Shown: positions 39,560 through 48,445, numbered from the stretch's first letter. The stretch: DNA of 64,000 nucleotides from Nonomuraea indica (GCF_002850745.1 NZ_KZ559470.1:1-64000), one strand, 5' to 3'. Notes: a model not told the origin generated them from the sequence alone. Numbers and translations are program-made.

Positions 39560-40156
39560 CCGCCCGCTCCGTCCGGGTGCCCGGAGCAGCGTCGCGGGCC
39601 GGCGGCACGTCACACCGGGAGCCTGCGGTGCCCCCGCGAGGCCGTGACGGCTGCCTCGGTGTGAGCCGTCGCCGTGATCGCGCCGAACGCGACGAGCCGC
39701 ACCAGGCCGGCGTCGGCGCGACCGCGCGCCGCAGGCCCTCCGGCCCCAGCGGCCCGACCGCGCGGGCCGCGTTCTCGATCGCCCCGCGCGGCAGCGAGGA
39801 CCGGGCGTGGGGGTGAATGCGCACCTCGCGGTGCTCGCCTCGCAGATCACCGGGCAGCGCGACGAGGCGCCGCTTTACACTCGGTCCAACCTAAGCACTT
39901 ACTCGACATATTTTTATGTATGACCTAAATTTTGGTCTATCATCTATCGAGTGGAGTGCGCGTGGATCTCCGCATCGGGCGGCTGGACCACCGTCTCGCC
40001 CGGCCGCCGGTACGGACCCACCCGACCAGCTTCGTCCCGGGCCCCGACTTCGGCGAGATCGTCGTCCAGCAGGTAGCCGGATCGCCCCGGTAAATCATCT
40101 CCTGGGGGTTCGACGGACCGCGCTCCAGCCGTACGACGAGCTGAAGGAGGACGTTC
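39560..40156. other. 597-bp region with decayed reading frames
   Basis: No intact gene is supported. On the minus strand two frames joined by one extra base would read GAIENAARAVGPLGPEGLRR then ADAGLVRLVAFGAITATAHT to a stop at 39610, suggesting a frameshifted remnant of about 90 codons. On the plus strand a 43-codon frame (GTG 39962 to TAA 40093) reads FVPGPDFGEIVVQQ with no recognised family. Between them is an AT-rich dyad (39901-39952). The area looks like a recombination or decay zone. Confidence 0.4.
39901..39952. promoter_or_regulatory. AT-rich nested inverted repeat
   Basis: ACTCGA (39901-39906) and TCGAGT (39947-39952) enclose the near-perfect palindrome GACCTAAATTTTGGTC (39922-39937) and a TTTTTATG stretch. 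Roughly two thirds AT, it is the most AT-rich segment of the window. It could be a divergent promoter with operator or the scar of an element. Confidence 0.4.
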
Positions 40157-40826
40157 GTGGATATCCGTGCCACACCCGAAGAGATCGCCGCTGTCAGGGG
40201 CCGGCTCGCGTTGCTGGCGGACGGCGTTCCCGATCTGCCGGCCGACGCCGACACGACGCCGGCGCTGCCCAGCGCGAGCGTCCCGGCGGGGCGGTGGGTG
40301 AATGCCTCCGGGCGGTCCGCTGCCGACGCCGGGGTGCTGCTGTACGTGCACGGAGGCGGCTTCGCCCACACAGAGCCGCACGCCGAACGGCTGCTTGCCC
40401 ACCACCTGTCCGTGGCGACCGGCCGCCCGGTGTTCGCGCTGGACTACCGGCTGGCCCCGGCACACCCCTTTCCTGCCGCGCTGGAGGACGTGCTGGCCGC
40501 CCATGACGGCCTGCTCGCCGCCGGGGCGCCGGAGGTGGTGCTGTTCGGCGAGTCGGCGGGCGGCACCCTGGTCCTGTCTGCCCTGCTGGCTCTCAAGGCC
40601 GATCGGCTGCCCCGAACCGTCGCGGTGTCACCGGTGACCGACCTGACCCTGTCCAGCCCGTCCCTGCGCACCAACGACGGCCTGGACCTGATCAACCGCA
40701 CGGTGCTGGAGCAGGTCTGCGCCCAGTACCTGGCCGGCGCCCCTGCCGACGAGGCGCCGCAGTCCCCGCTGCACGGCGAGCTCGGCGGCCTGCCACCCCT
40801 GCTGTTGGCCGCCGGATCGGCAGAGG
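40157..40826 (+). pseudogene. Alpha/beta hydrolase (HSL/esterase type), C-terminally truncated
   Basis: GTG 40157 opens a hormone-sensitive-lipase-type hydrolase: oxyanion motif VLLYVHGGGFAH, ALDYRLAPAHPFPAALEDVL and nucleophile motif FGESAGG are intact. The reading stays good through GGLPPLLLAAGSAEV and then abruptly changes into a fragment of a mycothiol conjugate amidase in another frame at about 40826. The catalytic Asp and His that follow in this family are therefore missing, so the product is probably inactive. The nominal frame runs on to 40930 over foreign sequence. A genuine deletion/fusion is the simplest explanation. Confidence 0.75.
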
Positions 40827-41356
40827 TTACTTCCTCGGCTTCGTCGACTCCGGCCCGACCGAGCCGCCGGCAGAGGGCTGCTTCGCCGCGATCGCGCTGG
40901 AGGAGGCGGCCGTACGGCTGGCCACGCTGATCCGCGAGTTCCGCCCGCACGTCGTCATCACCTACGACGAGACCGGCGGCTACCCGCATCCCGACCACAT
41001 CAGAACCCACGAGGTCACCATCGCGGCCTTCGACGCGGCGGGCGACCCCGGCCGCTTCCCCGAGGCAGGGCAGCCCCGGCAACCGGCCAAGCTCTACTAC
41101 CACGGCGCCCTGTCCCGTGCGTGGTTCCCAGACGATGCACGACGCGATGACCGCCCGCGGCCTGGACTCCGGCATGCGGGACCGGGCCCTGCTCGCGCAC
41201 GCCACCCAGATCGACCCGGATGGAGGTTTCATGCGGCACGACAGGAACGTTGAACGCGACGTGTGGCCCACCGAGGACTATCACCTGGCCCGCTCGCACG
41301 TGCCGGTCGACCTGCCCGAGAACGACCTGTTCGCCGGCGTGCGCCCCACCCGTTGA
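40827..41356 (+). pseudogene. mca: Mycothiol S-conjugate amidase, decayed fragment
   Basis: Starting inside a codon of the hydrolase, the frame at 40827 reads YFLGFVDSG, then REFRPHVVITYDETGGYPHP, DHIRTHEVTIAAFDAAGDPG and PAKLYYHGALSR, the core of Mca with the zinc-ligand HPDH. Near 41117 it shifts to frame 2, MHDAMTARGLDSG, then lacks about 30 residues and resumes RDRALLAHATQIDPDG and VWPTEDYHLARS to a stop at 41356 (DDLFAG-like ENDLFAGV). The N-terminal half is absent. Mca detoxifies mycothiol conjugates; a functional copy must be elsewhere if mycothiol is made. Confidence 0.85.
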
Positions 41357-41488
41357 ACCTGCTGATCTCCGGTGCCGGCTCCCGCAGGTGGCGGTGCACC
41401 AGGCGCAGTACCGCAGGGCAGTTCCTTGATCAACATCCCGGCGCCTCGTTCTTGACCTTGACGTGGCGTCATGGTTTTTCATGAAGCC

Positions 41489-42649
41489 ATGAAGATCCGC
41501 AGTGATCGGCGCCATGGCGTTGCACGTGTCCCGCGCGGCAATCTCGACCTGGCCTATGTGCGGGCGGGACGGCGAGGGGCGACGCCCCTGTTGGTGATTC
41601 CAGGAGGACCGGGGATGGGCTCGATCCTCCCCTATCGCCGACTCCGGCGTATGGCCGCGGGCCAGGGCTTCGATGTGATCATGGTCGAGCATCGGGGCGT
41701 CGGTTTCTCCCGCCGCGACCGTGCCGGTGTGGATCTACGGTGGGATGATCTCACCGTCACCGCGGCGGTCGAGGACCTCGTGGCGGTGCTCGACGCGTGC
41801 GCTGTGGACCGCGCCGTCGTCTATGGCACCTCCTATGGCGGCTATCTCGCGCAGATGCTCGGTGCCGCCCACCCGCAGCGCGTGGCCGCCATGGTGCTCG
41901 ACTCCACCTACGCCTCGGTTGACGACTTCGATCTCTGCCGGGCGTACCTGCGCCGGTTGTTGTGGGACGGGGACGACCCTGCGGCCAGAGGCGTGGCGGC
42001 GGCGCTACGCGCCCTGGTCGAGGCGGAGAAGGTCACGGATGAGGAAGCGGCCGTCGTGGTCCCGCTCGTCTACGAGCTCGGCGGGGTTCCCCTTCTGTCC
42101 AAGCTGCTCATGGCAGTGGGCAAGGGCAGGCGCCGGCTCTGGGATCGGCTGGCCACCCTGGTCACCGGCGAGCTGACTCGGGTACGCCCTTACGTCATGG
42201 AGTTCGACCTCGCCGGAGTGATCTACTTCCGTGAGTCCTACGCGCAGAAGCCGGACGGCCGCCCCCTGGACCCCGCGCTCCCCTACGCTTCCATCGCTGA
42301 CCGCTTTCCCTCCTTCATCGGCGAACCCATCGACGCGCCCGCCGCCCTGCGGAGCTTCACCTGGCCTGTCGCCGTGGTGTCCGGAGCCAGGGACCTGCGC
42401 TCCGTACCGGCTGTGGCGCAGCGGATCCGCGACCTGACTCCCCACGGCGTGCTCGTGCCCTTCGACGGGCTGGCGCACAGCATCCTGGACAACCATCCCG
42501 CCGCGGCGCTGGCCATCGCCCGGCAGGTGACAGAAGAGGATCTGCACCTGCTACCTGCGCGGACGGCCCGACTGGCTGCCCTCCGTGGCCGTGGCAAGGC
42601 GGCACTCGGTGCCCCGCTGCTGAGCCTCTCACTAACCGGGAGCGCTTGA
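41489..42649 (+). CDS. Alpha/beta-fold hydrolase, iminopeptidase-like
   Basis: 386 aa from ATG 41489; ATG 41471 adds six residues. The fold is S33-like: oxyanion block LLVIPGGPGMGS, VDLRWDDLTVTAAVEDL, nucleophile motif YGTSYGG, SGARDL for the Asp and FDGLAHSI for the His. Distinct from the iminopeptidase at 944, it has a longer cap domain with many Arg/Leu. No signal peptide. It follows the decayed mca region with no operon partner. Substrate unknown. Confidence 0.82.
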   Translation: MKIRSDRRHGVARVPRGNLDLAYVRAGRRGATPLLVIPGGPGMGSILPYRRLRRMAAGQGFDVIMVEHRGVGFSRRDRAGVDLRWDDLTVTAAVEDLVAVLDACAVDRAVVYGTSYGGYLAQMLGAAHPQRVAAMVLDSTYASVDDFDLCRAYLRRLLWDGDDPAARGVAAALRALVEAEKVTDEEAAVVVPLVYELGGVPLLSKLLMAVGKGRRRLWDRLATLVTGELTRVRPYVMEFDLAGVIYFRESYAQKPDGRPLDPALPYASIADRFPSFIGEPIDAPAALRSFTWPVAVVSGARDLRSVPAVAQRIRDLTPHGVLVPFDGLAHSILDNHPAAALAIARQVTEEDLHLLPARTARLAALRGRGKAALGAPLLSLSLTGSA

Positions 42650-43093
42650 GACCAGCGCAGCAAACGGGCACCGGGAGCACGAGACAGCAGGTGGACGCCT
42701 CGTGCTCCGGTCACCGCGATGTGAATCGCCCCGGGTCCGGTGGAGACGTGATCACTTGAGAGGACCGAGTCCATGCCAGGCAAGTCTCCCTATCCTGCCG
42801 AACTGCGCCCGCGCACCCCGCCGCCGCACGGCCTGCCGCCCGCCCGCCGTCCGGGCGTGCGGCGTGGGCGGGTCCCGAACGGCGGCGAGACCACGGGCCG
42901 CCCACAGCACCGCCCGAGCGCCGTACTTGACCATCGGCCGTCGTACCGGAGCCGCGCCGCCGCCCCAAGGACGAGAGCCTCGACGGACCGGCCCTACCGC
43001 TACTCGGCTCTCACGGCATCCCTCGGACAGGCGCGACGCTCAGACCCGGAACCCTCGCCGGGTGATCAGGCAAGAAGAAGATGGGATGCTTCG
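42650..43093. other. 444-bp region, mostly non-coding
   Basis: ATG 42773 opens MPGKSPYPAELR, which resembles the first residues of an IS3-family OrfA, but the following sequence (PRTPPPHGLPPARRPG) does not continue any transposase. It may be a tiny insertion-sequence remnant or coincidence. The rest is GC-rich with no recognisable domain, RNA or terminator. Confidence 0.35.
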
Positions 43094-43321
43094 GTGGTGA
43101 TCAATGTCAGAAAGGGCCTTGTCCTGCTGGCGCTGGGAGGGGCGTTGGCGCCGGTGTACGCGGCACTCGACTACGTGGCCATCCAGATGGGGGAAGAAGC
43201 GCTGCATCGGGGCTCGGAGCGGGAGGGGGGTGTCCCGCTGAACGATCAAGCGGCTGCCTGGAGGGGTTCTGGTTCGCGTTCGAGGAGAGCCATCCGGCCG
43301 CTGGCGGCTGCGTCACGGTGA
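43094..43321 (+). CDS. Small single-helix membrane protein, possibly frameshifted
   Basis: 75 aa from GTG 43094: INVRKGLVLLALGGALAPVY, AALDYVAIQMGEEALHRG. One transmembrane helix follows a basic N-terminus. The last 25 residues are Ser/Arg-rich and unconvincing. In another frame the same DNA reads CLEGFWFAFEESHPAAGGCV, which looks like natural protein, so a frameshift near 43245 is likely. No family recognised. Confidence 0.45.
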   Translation: MVINVRKGLVLLALGGALAPVYAALDYVAIQMGEEALHRGSEREGGVPLNDQAAAWRGSGSRSRRAIRPLAAASR

Positions 43322-43416
43322 CCGGCGTGCCGGAGAGCCCATCGGCGGCGCCGCCGTCACCGACGAGGCCGTGCCCCACCACGGAACGGTGCGGGCATGT
43401 CGCCTCCTCGACCGGA

Positions 43417-44841
43417 TCAGGGGCGGGGCCGGGACGGCGGGATGTTGTGCACCCGGCCGAACAGGTTGTCCGGGTCCCACGCCGTCTTCACCCTGGTCAG
43501 GCGGGCGTGGTCGTCGCCGGTGTAGGCGTCGCGGGTGCGCGCAGGGTCGGTCAGGAAGTTCAGGAACGAGCCGCCGGTGGCGTGCGGGCGCAACGCCGCG
43601 GCCACCTCGCGCACACCCGCGGCCCGGTCCCGGCCGGCGTCGGCCGGGGCGGCCGTGGCGATCACCGAGAAGGGCACGTCACGGTGGCCGACCGGGCCGG
43701 CGTCCGGGGCGGGCCGGGCCATCGCCCCGCCCCAGTGCCGCAGCTCGATCGCCATCAGCCTCGACCCCGCGGCCTCCTCCCCCGGGCCGGTGTCGTCCAC
43801 GGCCGCCAGGATGGTCTCGATCGCGTCGTCCGGGACCTGGCGCAGCAGGTCGAGGTGCTGCTCGACGGCCATCGGCGCGGGCGGCGGGCCGCCGAACGCC
43901 GGGACCGCCTCGGCGAACGTCATCGCGCCGAACCCGCCCGTCACCGCCGGTCCCGCGGCCTCCAGCAGCGGCTCCAGGTGCCGCCGCGCGCTGTCGGCCC
44001 CGCCCGCGTGGATGGCCCGCACCGCCAGCGCCCAGCCTCCCGGGCCGTCCGCCGTGCGCGGGGTGCGCAGGAGGATGACGGAGGTGTTCAGCTCGTCGGG
44101 TTGGGTCAGGGCCCACTCGCGGTAGCGGGCGAGCGTGCCCCCCGCTCGTCCGACCGGGTGCAGCGACATCCCCGCGTACACCTCGGCCACCGGGTACAGC
44201 CGGAACTCCAGCTCGGTCACCAGCCCGAAGTTGCCTCCCCCGCCGCGCAACGCCCAGAACAGCTCGGGGTGCTCGTCCGCGCTCGTGGTGACCGTCTCGC
44301 CGCCGGCGGTGACGAGCCGGACGCTCAGCAGGCTGTCCGCCGCGTAGCCGTACAGGCGTGACAGCCAGCCCGCGCCGCCGCCCAGCGTGTACCCGGTGAC
44401 GCCGATCGCGGGCGTGCCGGAGACGGGGGCGAGGCCGTACGGGGCGCAGGCCGCGAGCACGTCGGACCAGAGGGCGCCGGCGCCGGCGCGGGCGGTGCGG
44501 CGATCGGGGTCGACGCGGACGCCGGCCATGCGTCCCGTCCTGAGCAGCAGGCCGCCGTCGGCGGGCAGGTGGGTTCCGTGGCCCGTCGACTGGACCGTGA
44601 GGGGCAGGCCGTGCTCGCGCGCGACGGCGACCGCCGCGCGCGCGTCTGCGGCGTGCTCCGCCTCGGCGACGACGGCGGGGCGGGGGTCGATGGCGCGGTT
44701 CCAGGCGAGCCGCGCGGTGTCGTAGCCGTCGTCGCCCGGCAGGTGAACGGGGCCGTCGAAGAGGTCACGCAGCTTTCGGTCGGCGGCGTGAGCCGTGCCG
44801 GCGGCGCTCCGCGACGGGGCGGGGGTCGTGATCGGATTCAT
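43417..44841 (-). CDS. FAD-linked oxidoreductase, VAO/berberine-bridge type
   Basis: 474 aa. PCMH-type FAD-binding domain: HGLPLTVQSTGHGTHLPADG, with the His that normally carries 8alpha-N-histidyl FAD; VSGTPAIGVTGYTLGGGAGW, where the 6-S-cysteinyl Cys of bicovalent BBE enzymes is replaced by Thr/Ala, so the flavin is probably monocovalent; then LRGGGGNFGLVTELEF. The C-terminus WDPDNLFGRVHNI is the BBE tail. These enzymes oxidise sugars or secondary metabolites with O2. The N-terminus lacks a Tat signal. Divergent from the histidine kinase. Confidence 0.9.
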   Translation of the reverse strand: MNPITTPAPSRSAAGTAHAADRKLRDLFDGPVHLPGDDGYDTARLAWNRAIDPRPAVVAEAEHAADARAAVAVAREHGLPLTVQSTGHGTHLPADGGLLLRTGRMAGVRVDPDRRTARAGAGALWSDVLAACAPYGLAPVSGTPAIGVTGYTLGGGAGWLSRLYGYAADSLLSVRLVTAGGETVTTSADEHPELFWALRGGGGNFGLVTELEFRLYPVAEVYAGMSLHPVGRAGGTLARYREWALTQPDELNTSVILLRTPRTADGPGGWALAVRAIHAGGADSARRHLEPLLEAAGPAVTGGFGAMTFAEAVPAFGGPPPAPMAVEQHLDLLRQVPDDAIETILAAVDDTGPGEEAAGSRLMAIELRHWGGAMARPAPDAGPVGHRDVPFSVIATAAPADAGRDRAAGVREVAAALRPHATGGSFLNFLTDPARTRDAYTGDDHARLTRVKTAWDPDNLFGRVHNIPPSRPRP

Positions 44842-45007
44842 GGATCCGATCGTGGCCGCCGGGCTGCTCCCGCGTCGTCCCACAGGCGGAGACACCTGAG
44901 GCTGGGCGCCGCGGGGTAGGCGCGGCGCGACTACTTCGGGGGGAGTATCTCCGGAATCAGACCGTGGTGTGACGCCATGGGGGGCGCGACGGCTTAATGT
45001 GCAGAAC

Positions 45008-46594
45008 GTGAGTTCTGAGCGTTCCCCCGCCACGGCCCCGCCCGCCAGCCCCGCCGACCCGCCACGGCCGCCGGCCGAGCCCGGGCGCGCCCTCACACAC
45101 ACGCGCCCCGAGGCCGGGCAGGCGACGACCGAGGCACGGCAGGGGCACACCCGGACCGACCACCCGGGCCTCGGGACGAGGCAGGCACGCCCAGAAGTCG
45201 GCCCCACGACCACCGACACGAAACCACCACGCCCCGAGACCGGCCACACGACCGCCGAGACCCGGGCACGCCCGGAGACCGGCGACGCGGCCGACGCGAT
45301 GCGGCGGGCACGCCCGGAGACCGGCGACGCGGCCGGCGCGATCCGGCGCGTGCTGAGCTTCCGCAACGCGATGCCCGTGCTGATGATCGCCGGGCTGCTG
45401 GAGGTGGGGGCGCTGTCGTCGCCCACCACGCGTCCCCTCGATTATGTGCTCGTCGTGGTGGGTTCGCTGGCGCTGCTCGTCTGCAGGCAGGCGCCGCGCG
45501 TGGCGCTGGCCGTCGCGACGGGGTGCATGCTGCTCTACTCGGTGCGCGCCGACCCCGGACCGCCAGCGACCTTCCCGGTGCTGGTCGCCATGTTCGCCGC
45601 CGTCGCGACGCGCCACCGGCTGGCCGCCGCGGCGGCGGCGGTCGCGTTCCTCGGCGGCGAACTGGCCACCGGGCTGGCCGCCGCCTCCGGCCGGGCCACG
45701 CAACCGATGCTCGAGGGGACGGTCCTGCTGCTCGGCTGGTTCATGGCCGCCGGGGTCGCGGGCATCGCCGCCAGCAACTGGCGCGCATACCTGCAGCAGG
45801 TGGAGCAGCGGGCCGCCGACGCGGAGCGCACCCGTGAGGAGACGGCGCTGCGGCGCGCCGGCGAGGAGCGGCTGCGCATCGCCAGGGAGCTGCACGACTC
45901 GCTCACCCACAGCATCTCCATCATCAAGGTGCAGGCGGGAGTGGCCGTCCACCTGGCGCGCAAGCGCGGCGAGGAGGTCCCGCACGCGCTACTGGCCATC
46001 CAGGAGGCGAGCGGTGAGGCGATGCGCGAGCTGCGGGCGACCCTGGAGGTGTTGCGCGACGACGCCGGCGACCCGCCGGGCAGCGGGCTGGACCTCCTCG
46101 ACGACCTGGTGAAGCGGGCCCGCGACGCCGGCCTCCCCACCACGGTCACCATCGACGGCGAGCGCCGGCCGCTGCCGGCCGAGGTGGACCGCGCCGCCTA
46201 CCGCATCGTCCAGGAGGCGCTCACCAACGTGGCCCGGCACGCCGGACCGGCGTCCGCGTCGGTGCGGGTGGGCTACGGCGCCGACAGCCTCCTCGTCCAG
46301 GTGGACGACGACGGCCGCGCCTCCCCCGACGCCCAGCCGGTGCCCGGCGTCGGGCTGCTGGGCATGCGCGAACGGGTCGCCGCGCTCGGCGGGCGTCTCG
46401 AGGCCGCTCCGCGCTCCGGCGGCGGCTTCACCGTACGCGCCGACCTACCCCTTCCGGCAGCCGTCCGGCCCGCCTCCGACCCACCTGCCTCCGACCCGCT
46501 GACCGGTCACCGGCTGGAGCACGGCCGGAACACCACCGGGCACACCGGCAAGAGCCCGTCCGCGCCCCTGCCCGCCTTCGAGGAGACCGCGTGA
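45008..46594 (+). CDS. Sensor histidine kinase, NarL-system type (HisKA_3)
   Basis: 528 aa from GTG 45008. CTTAAT at 44993-44998 would be a -10 about 10 nt upstream, so the message is probably leaderless; ATG 44969 is the upstream alternative. The first 115 residues are a low-complexity Thr/Arg/Pro region ending in a 14-residue tandem repeat (RARPETGDAADAMR / RARPETGDAAGAIR). Four to five helices follow. HisKA_3 box RIARELHDSLTHSISIIKVQ with His296, N-box VQEALTNVARHA, G-box GVGLLGMRERVAALGG. It partners with the response regulator at 46626. Its last codons belong to a duplicated 35-bp segment. Confidence 0.93.
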   Translation: MSSERSPATAPPASPADPPRPPAEPGRALTHTRPEAGQATTEARQGHTRTDHPGLGTRQARPEVGPTTTDTKPPRPETGHTTAETRARPETGDAADAMRRARPETGDAAGAIRRVLSFRNAMPVLMIAGLLEVGALSSPTTRPLDYVLVVVGSLALLVCRQAPRVALAVATGCMLLYSVRADPGPPATFPVLVAMFAAVATRHRLAAAAAAVAFLGGELATGLAAASGRATQPMLEGTVLLLGWFMAAGVAGIAASNWRAYLQQVEQRAADAERTREETALRRAGEERLRIARELHDSLTHSISIIKVQAGVAVHLARKRGEEVPHALLAIQEASGEAMRELRATLEVLRDDAGDPPGSGLDLLDDLVKRARDAGLPTTVTIDGERRPLPAEVDRAAYRIVQEALTNVARHAGPASASVRVGYGADSLLVQVDDDGRASPDAQPVPGVGLLGMRERVAALGGRLEAAPRSGGGFTVRADLPLPAAVRPASDPPASDPLTGHRLEHGRNTTGHTGKSPSAPLPAFEETA

Positions 46595-46637
46595 TCCGGG
46601 TCCTGCCCGCCTTCGAGGAGATCGCATGATCAGGGTC
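46568..46637 (+). repeat. 35-bp tandem duplication across the kinase/regulator junction
   Basis: CTGCCCGCCTTCGAGGAGAC...GGGTC (46568-46602) is repeated at 46603-46637 with three substitutions (ACC/ATC, GCG/GCA, TCC/TCA). Each copy contains a coupled stop-start (GTGA in copy 1, ATGA in copy 2). Confidence 0.95.
46591..46629 (+). CDS. 12-codon bridging cistron created by the duplication
   Basis: GTG 46591 overlaps the kinase stop by GTGA and opens MIRVLPAFEEIA, whose first five residues equal the start of the response regulator (MIRVL). Its own TGA overlaps the regulator ATG as ATGA, and GAGGAG inside it provides the RBS for the regulator. It is probably the fossil of the original regulator start, now a link that keeps translational coupling from kinase to regulator. 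Confidence 0.5.
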   Translation: MIRVLPAFEEIA

Positions 46638-47285
46638 CTGCTCGCCGACGACCAGTCGCTGATCCGCGCCGGCTTCCGCGCCCTGCTGTGCGCCGAGGAG
46701 GACATCGAGGTCGTCGCGGAGGCCGCCGACGGCGCGCAGGCCGTGGCCCTGGCGCTGGAGCACCGGCCGGACGTGGCCCTCGTCGACGTGCAGATGCCGG
46801 TGATGGACGGCATCGAGGCGACCCGGCGGATCGCCGCCGACGAGCGGCTGAGCGACGTGCACGTGGTGATCCTCACCAACTACGGCCTGGACGAGTACGT
46901 CTTCAACGCGTTGCGGGCGGGCGCGTGCGGGTTCATGGTCAAGGACACCGAGCCGGCCGACCTGCTCCAGGGCGTGCGCGTGGCGTCCCGGGGCGACGCC
47001 CTGCTCTCCCCGTCCATCACGCGCCGCCTCATCGCCGAGTACGTCGCCCGCAGGCCCGAGCCGCACCCATCAGGGCTGGAGGCACTGACCAACCGGGAGC
47101 GGGAGGTCACGGCGCTCGTCGCCCGCGGCCTGTCCAACGACGAGATCGCCGCCCACATGGTGATCAGCCCCACCACGGCCAAGACCCACGTCAGCCGGGC
47201 CATGACCAAGCTGCACGCCCGCGACCGCGCCCAGCTCGTCGTCCTCGCCTACGAGACCGGCCTGGTCACCCCCCGGAGCCGCTGA
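46626..47285 (+). CDS. NarL/LuxR-family response regulator
   Basis: 219 aa. Receiver domain with Asp10-Asp11 (LLADDQ), phosphoacceptor Asp54 (LVDVQMPVMDG), Thr in VILTNYG and Lys in GFMVKDTEP. LuxR HTH at residues about 152-210 (LTNREREVTALVARGLSNDE, PTTAKTHVSRAMTKLHARDR). Activated by the upstream kinase. The start ATG 46626 lies in the second copy of the junction repeat. It is followed by a repeat-rich 530-bp non-coding stretch. Confidence 0.95.
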   Translation: MIRVLLADDQSLIRAGFRALLCAEEDIEVVAEAADGAQAVALALEHRPDVALVDVQMPVMDGIEATRRIAADERLSDVHVVILTNYGLDEYVFNALRAGACGFMVKDTEPADLLQGVRVASRGDALLSPSITRRLIAEYVARRPEPHPSGLEALTNREREVTALVARGLSNDEIAAHMVISPTTAKTHVSRAMTKLHARDRAQLVVLAYETGLVTPRSR

Positions 47286-47819
47286 CCCACCACAGCGCAC
47301 CCGGCCAGGCCCGGTGACCCACCGCAGCCCACCCGGCCAGGGCCGACCGCGCGCTCGGCCGGGCGGGTCCGGGCAGCCGCGAGGAGGCAGGCGGGGCACG
47401 CAGGGTCGGTCCTCCCCCCAAGGACGCGCCGCGGACGCGACTCCCCAGGGGTCGCTCGTCCGCGAAGGAGGCAGGCCAGGCGCAGCTCGCACGCAGGGTG
47501 GATCCTCCCCCAAGGACGCCCCGCGGACGCGACTTCCCAGGGGCCGCTCGTCCGCGAAGGAGGAGGCCGGGCGCGCGGCTCGCACGAAGAGCGCCCCTCT
47601 TCGAAGAGGCACCCCCGACGCTGCTCGCACGAAGAGCGTTCCTCTCTCGAGAAGCACGCCCGGCCCAGCTCGAGAAGCACGCCCGGCCCAGCTCACCTTG
47701 AGAAGCACGCCCGACGCTGCTCGCAGGAAGGCCGCTCGTCCGCGAAGAGGCAGGTGCGGTTCGCCGGGAGGCGTCGGGGGAAATGGCGCGCCGGGCGTGG
47801 TCCCCTAAGATCCTGGAAT
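47286..47819. repeat. Repeat-rich intergenic region
   Basis: No gene is supported. A roughly 78-bp unit beginning ACGCAGGGT and containing GCGGACGCGACT and GCTCGTCCGCGAAGGAGG occurs at 47398-47476 and 47491-47567 (93-bp period). Its GCTCGTCCGCGAAG core recurs at 47733-47746. CACGAAGAGCG appears at 47583 and 47629. CTCGAGAAGCACGCCCGGCC (23-bp unit) is at 47646 and 47669, with a diverged third copy near 47698. The promoter of the MarR gene closes the region (TAAGAT at 47806-47811). Confidence 0.8.
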
Positions 47820-48323
47820 GTGAGTGACGTGGCCGGCGAGCGGGACCCCATCGACGTGATCCTGGAGCAGTGGCGGCGCGAGCGGCCCGACCTGGATCTG
47901 TCCGCCATGGGGGTCTTCGGGCGGCTGGCTCTGGTGACGCGCAGGGCGGAAGCGTCGGTGGACCGGGTGTTCGCGGGTCATGGCCTGCGCCACGGTGAGT
48001 TCGACGTGCTGGCCGCGCTGCGCCGCTCAGGCCCGCCGTACACGGCCATCCCGTCGGAGCTGTCGGCGGCGCTGATGATGTCGCGGGCGGGCATGACCAA
48101 CCGGATCGACCGGCTGGAGGCGGCCGGGCTGGTCGAGCGGAGCCTCGACCCGGCGGACCGGCGCAGCTTCCGGGTCACGCTCACCGCCGAGGGCCGCCGC
48201 GTCATCGACGCGGCGATGACCGACCATGCGGCGACCCTTGCCCGGCTCACCGCGGGCCTCGCGCCCGAGGATGCCGAGACCCTCACCCGTATCCTGCGCT
48301 CCATGCTCACCCCTTCCCCCTGA
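47820..48323 (+). CDS. MarR-family transcriptional regulator
   Basis: 167 aa from GTG 47820, 9 nt after a TAAGAT -10, hence probably leaderless. Winged HTH: GHGLRHGEFDVLAALRRSGP, YTAIPSELSAALMMSRAGMT, NRIDRLEAAGLVERSLDPAD. No target gene is adjacent on either side apart from the small membrane protein gene. Confidence 0.9.
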   Translation: MSDVAGERDPIDVILEQWRRERPDLDLSAMGVFGRLALVTRRAEASVDRVFAGHGLRHGEFDVLAALRRSGPPYTAIPSELSAALMMSRAGMTNRIDRLEAAGLVERSLDPADRRSFRVTLTAEGRRVIDAAMTDHAATLARLTAGLAPEDAETLTRILRSMLTPSP

Positions 48324-48445
48324 CTCCGCTCACCTCGGCGATGGCGTCCGCCGACGCAGATCACTGTCACGTCGGGGATGGCGTCCGCCGGTCGGGGTGC
48401 CGTGACGGTCGCGGTGGGGTGCGGCGGCTGGGTGGGTCGCCGTCG

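Noticed and set aside
42773..42815. IS3 OrfA gene
   Set aside because: Only about a dozen residues resemble OrfA; the frame does not continue as transposase, so I list it only as a possible remnant.
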